Assembly: GCA_025352765.1 (NCBI GenBank)
Contig: JANXSI010000248.1
Coordinates: forward strand, 1 to 8,714
Direction: 5' to 3'
DNA length: 8,714 nt
Source: Devosia sp.
GTDB lineage: Bacteria; Pseudomonadota; Alphaproteobacteria; Rhizobiales; Devosiaceae
Shown here: positions 6,542 to 8,714 of the stretch, one piece after another
Numbering within the stretch: the stretch's first letter is position 1
How the letters are laid out: each line of letters starts with the position of its first letter
Notes under the pieces: model-generated
Told to the model about the DNA's origin: nothing
The model's input: only the letters and a program-made list of their open reading frames with translations
Database searches by the model: none
Made by a program: the position numbers and the translations under genes

Positions 6542-7156
6542 TCAGGCGAGCCGCTTGGCGTAGATCACGCGACCGTCGCGACTGATATCCTCGAAACCCA
6601 GATGGGCATAAAATCCCTTGGCGCGCTCATTGGTCGGGCTGACGCCGAGATGCACGCCGCGCACGCCGGCCCGGCGCAACGCGTCGAGTTCGGTCTCGAT
6701 CAGGCGGCGGCCCCAGCCGCCCGACTGCGCTTCGGGCAGCACATTGATGTGAAGGTGCGCCGGATAGTGCTCGGCCAGCCAGGGCAGATGCGCCTCCGGC
6801 TTTGCGATGCGACCGAGGGCGCCCGCGTCGAGTGCGGCCTTGGGCATCAGGGTCGCCACGGTCTTGCGCACCGCCGGCCACCAGTCGCGCTCGAGTCGCG
6901 CCTCGAACGCCGCTGTGTCGGGCACAGCCAGCACATAGCCCACCGCCCGCTCGCCGTTGTCGAGCACGAAGGCGAAGTTGGGCTCGAGCGCGCCATAGGG
7001 CGCCGCCCAGATGTAGCCGGGGAGCTTCGGGTCGCTGTAGAGCGCCGTCGCGTCGGTTCCGCTGTCGGCGGTCCGCAAGCAGATTTCGAAGAGCGCATCG
7101 GCATCGCGCGGTTCAGCCTGGCGAATGTGCAGGCGGCGCGTCGTATCGTTCATCAT
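6542..7156 (-). CDS. GNAT family acetyltransferase, related to the O-GlcNAcase C-terminal domain
   Basis: The product has 204 residues with the GNAT fold. The N-terminal strand-helix is LHIRQAEPRDADALFEICLR (9-28). FAFVLDNGERAVGYVLAVPD (61-80) forms the central beta strands. LHINVLPEAQSGGWGRRLIE (135-154) has the Q/R-x-x-G-x-G/A acetyl-CoA pyrophosphate loop as QSGGWGR. The terminal NERAKGFYAHLGFE lies at 176-189. DSGTDATALYSDPKLPGYIWAAPY and FEARLERDWWP are characteristic of a bacterial group homologous to the acetyltransferase-like domain of animal O-GlcNAcase (from knowledge of the family). The acceptor is unknown. Two adjacent ATGs (7156 and 7153) are possible starts; AGGA lies 6 or 9 bases upstream of them respectively. 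It diverges from the sugar-binding protein gene and ends right against a truncated operon remnant. Confidence 0.9.
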   Translation of the reverse strand: MMNDTTRRLHIRQAEPRDADALFEICLRTADSGTDATALYSDPKLPGYIWAAPYGALEPNFAFVLDNGERAVGYVLAVPDTAAFEARLERDWWPAVRKTVATLMPKAALDAGALGRIAKPEAHLPWLAEHYPAHLHINVLPEAQSGGWGRRLIETELDALRRAGVRGVHLGVSPTNERAKGFYAHLGFEDISRDGRVIYAKRLA

Positions 7157-7274
7157 TGTCCATCCTGTCGCCGGACCTTGTCGACGACAGCGAGCTATCG
7201 CTTCATGGTGCGGGCTGCAAGCCCGATCGGGAACGCGACAGTCACATCAATGCAAGGGAAGGGAGACTGAACTC
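7157..7274. promoter_or_regulatory. Divergent intergenic region between acetyltransferase and transporter operon
   Basis: These 118 bases must hold promoters for both directions, but no hexamer pair is convincing; TTGTCG (7178-7183) with CTTCAT 17 bases on is weak. Visible dyads are TGTCG-A-CGACA (7179-7189), AGCGA-GCTA-TCGCT (7189-7202) and a 6-bp hairpin CGGGCT-GCA-AGCCCG (7211-7225). GGGAG at 7261-7265 is the ribosome site of the binding-protein gene. The specific regulatory role is unknown. Confidence 0.4.
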
Positions 7275-8606
7275 ATGCTTTACGATCTCGTTAATCGCCG
7301 GCGGCCCGCGGCTGCCCGTGGTCTTGCCGCCGCGGCGCGTGCCGCCCTGCTCGTCACGGCCGGGGCCGCCCAGGCCCAGACCCTCGTCACCTGGGACGAC
7401 TACACCGACGTCGGCCAGAACGCGGTGCTCGAGCAGCTCAACAAGAACTTCGTCGCCGCCCACCCCGGCGTCACCCTCAACCGCACGGCGCGCACCTTCG
7501 ACGACCTGTCGATGACGCTGAAGCTCACCGTCTCGGCGGGCGATGGCCCTGAGGTCACCAAGGTCAACCAGGGCGCCGCCGACCAGGGCACCATGGTCAA
7601 GCAGAAGCTGCTGCTGCCCATCGACGCCTACGTCACCCAGTATGGCTGGGACAAGCGTCTGTCCGACAGCGTTCTGGCGCGCATGCGCTGGTCCGATACC
7701 GGGCAGTTCGGCGAAGGCGCCAACTACGGCGTCTCCGGCCTCGGCGAAATGGTCGGCCTCTACTACAATCAAAAGGTATTGAGCGACGCCGGCATTGCCG
7801 CCCCGCCCAAGACCTTCGAAGAACTGCTCGCCGACGTCGACGCGCTCAAGGCCAAGGGCGTCCCCGCCTTTGCCATCGGCACGGCCAAACAGCACATCGC
7901 CCTGCACATGATGACCGGCATCGAGCAGGCCCATATCGATGCCTCGGGCCGCAAGGCTCTCGACGACGTCATCTACGGCCGTGGCGGCACCTTCAAGACC
8001 CAGGCGGCGCTCGACGCTGCCACGCTGATGCAGCATTGGGCCAAGGATGGCTACTTCATCGATGGCTTCTCGGGCATCGCCGGCAACGACGCGGTGCAGC
8101 TGTTCGTTGCCGGGCAGGGCGCCTTCCTGCTCGATGGCACCTGGTACCTCGGCGACATGCAGGAGAATCCGGACATCCATTTCATGGCGGTCCCGGCGCC
8201 GGCCGGCGTCAGCAAGCCGCTGACCGTGGGCGGCATCGATCTCTCCTGGTCGATCACCAGCAATGCCAAGGACAAGGCGACGCAGGACCTTGCCGCCCAG
8301 TACATGGACTATATGATCTCGCCCGAGGCCGCCAACGCCTGGGCCGCCGCCGGCTTCTTCCCCTCGACGACGCCGACCGACGAGACCGCCATCAAGAGCT
8401 CGCTGCTCAAGGAAGGTCTCGCCATGTGGAAGGTGCTGGGTGACAACAACGCGCTCGGCCACTATGCCGACTGGGCGAGCCCGACCCTGCTCAAGACCTA
8501 TGACGACAACATGCCCCACCTGCTGGCGGGCGACATGACGCCCCAGGCCTTCGTCGACGCGCTTGATGCCGACTATCAGGCCTACATGAAGAGCATCGGC
8601 AAGTAA
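7275..8606 (+). CDS. ABC transporter sugar-binding periplasmic protein (family 1 solute-binding)
   Basis: The product has 443 residues. Its signal peptide has the basic stretch NRRRPAAAR, an alanine-rich core and likely cleavage at AQA|QT (after residue 34). The start at ATG 7275 is chosen because GGGAG lies 9 bases upstream and the signal peptide begins there; a longer frame from 7125 is antisense to the acetyltransferase. The mature protein begins with TLVTWDDY. Typical family features are VTKVNQGAADQG, GLYYNQKVLSDAGI (161-174) followed by PPKTFEELLADVDALKAKG, an internal FVAGQGAFLLDGTWYLGD, and a C-terminal PTDETAIK / LLAGDMTPQAFVDALDADY. Proteins of this class deliver mono- or oligosaccharides to a MalFGK-type importer. 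It is followed by a strong stem-loop and the start of a likely permease gene, so it heads a transporter operon. The specific sugar cannot be deduced. Confidence 0.95.
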   Translation: MLYDLVNRRRPAAARGLAAAARAALLVTAGAAQAQTLVTWDDYTDVGQNAVLEQLNKNFVAAHPGVTLNRTARTFDDLSMTLKLTVSAGDGPEVTKVNQGAADQGTMVKQKLLLPIDAYVTQYGWDKRLSDSVLARMRWSDTGQFGEGANYGVSGLGEMVGLYYNQKVLSDAGIAAPPKTFEELLADVDALKAKGVPAFAIGTAKQHIALHMMTGIEQAHIDASGRKALDDVIYGRGGTFKTQAALDAATLMQHWAKDGYFIDGFSGIAGNDAVQLFVAGQGAFLLDGTWYLGDMQENPDIHFMAVPAPAGVSKPLTVGGIDLSWSITSNAKDKATQDLAAQYMDYMISPEAANAWAAAGFFPSTTPTDETAIKSSLLKEGLAMWKVLGDNNALGHYADWASPTLLKTYDDNMPHLLAGDMTPQAFVDALDADYQAYMKSIGK

Positions 8607-8619
8607 TCCTCCTCGACAG

Positions 8620-8649
8620 GACCGTGGCTGCCTATCGGTAGCCACGGTC
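8620..8649 (+). terminator. Strong stem-loop between binding protein and next gene
   Basis: Two 13-base arms (8620-8632 and 8637-8649) pair with a single G-U wobble around a TATC loop. No T-run follows, and the next gene continues on the same strand 25 bases later, so full termination is unlikely. In ABC sugar operons such hairpins after the binding-protein gene commonly stabilise the upstream mRNA or act as partial terminators, giving excess binding protein over permease. Confidence 0.7.
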
Positions 8650-8674
8650 GCTTTCCACGAAGGGTCCGGCAGCA

Positions 8675-8714
8675 ATGGCCATCACTGAACAGAGCCTCGA
8701 TCGCGCCCGGCCAG
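8675..8714 (+). CDS. Start of next operon gene, probably sugar ABC transporter permease (partial)
   Basis: ATG 8675 opens a frame reading MAITEQSLDRARP to the window end. AAGGG at 8660-8664 lies 10 bases upstream and serves as a ribosome site. Only 13 residues are visible, so the product is inferred purely from position: a MalF-type membrane permease normally follows a family 1 binding-protein gene, and a short polar N-terminus is usual for it. Confidence 0.55.
   Translation, partial: MAITEQSLDRARP

Noticed and set aside
7243..7250. CACATCAA resembling a GACATMAA half-site upstream of the binding-protein gene
   Set aside because: It is a single half-site with one mismatch and no inverted partner at the expected distance, so not enough to claim shared regulation.
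6329..7270. Plus-strand frame of 313 codons across the glycosidase tail and acetyltransferase
   Set aside because: It is out of frame in the glycosidase remnant and antisense in the acetyltransferase; only the ATG at 6512 within it is of interest.
7242..8675. Minus-strand open frame of 477 codons
   Set aside because: It is the antisense shadow of the sugar-binding protein gene, and its length follows from GC-rich third positions.

Overview
The window is GC-rich, dense, bacterial chromosomal DNA. Third codon positions are strongly G/C, so long open frames appear antisense to almost every gene. The gene content (paired sugar dehydrogenases, a ROK regulator, an ABC sugar transporter) and codon style fit a soil or plant-associated alphaproteobacterium of the Hyphomicrobiales type. 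That placement is inference and the genus cannot be fixed from the sequence alone.

Left part (1-2310): the 3' end of a beta-propeller (WD40-like) protein is followed 30 bases later by a secreted MORN-repeat protein with an unrecognised, cysteine-containing C-terminal half. Middle (2307-4399): two consecutive Gfo/Idh/MocA-family NAD(P)-dependent oxidoreductases. The MORN gene, the first oxidoreductase and the second are all joined by 4-base ATGA stop/start overlaps. Converging on them (4455-5705, minus strand) is a ROK-family transcriptional regulator that lacks the usual zinc-binding cysteine motif.

Region 5692-5880 is the most AT-rich and repeat-rich part of the window. It looks like a divergent control region: a TTGACA hexamer facing right, a 20-base near-palindrome over it, several further inverted repeats, and a TAGAAT hexamer with a Shine-Dalgarno sequence facing left that supports a GTG start for the regulator. 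The gene facing right (5880-6515) is not intact. It is the C-terminal part of what resembles an (alpha/alpha)6-barrel glycosidase, with no start codon and no N-terminal half. Its stop overlaps, again as ATGA, an ATG whose own gene is cut off after about ten codons by an oppositely oriented gene. I read this as the eroded remains of a sugar-utilisation operon whose control region survives.

Right part (6542-8714): a minus-strand GNAT acetyltransferase of the type related to the C-terminal domain of O-GlcNAcase. Divergent from it is an ABC transporter operon: a sugar-binding periplasmic protein, a 13-bp stem-loop, and the first 13 codons of the next gene, probably a permease.

Together the oxidoreductases, regulator and transporter suggest uptake of a sugar or sugar derivative and its oxidation in the cytoplasm. 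The substrate cannot be read from the sequence. The MORN/beta-propeller pair seems functionally unrelated to this despite its coupling to the dehydrogenases.
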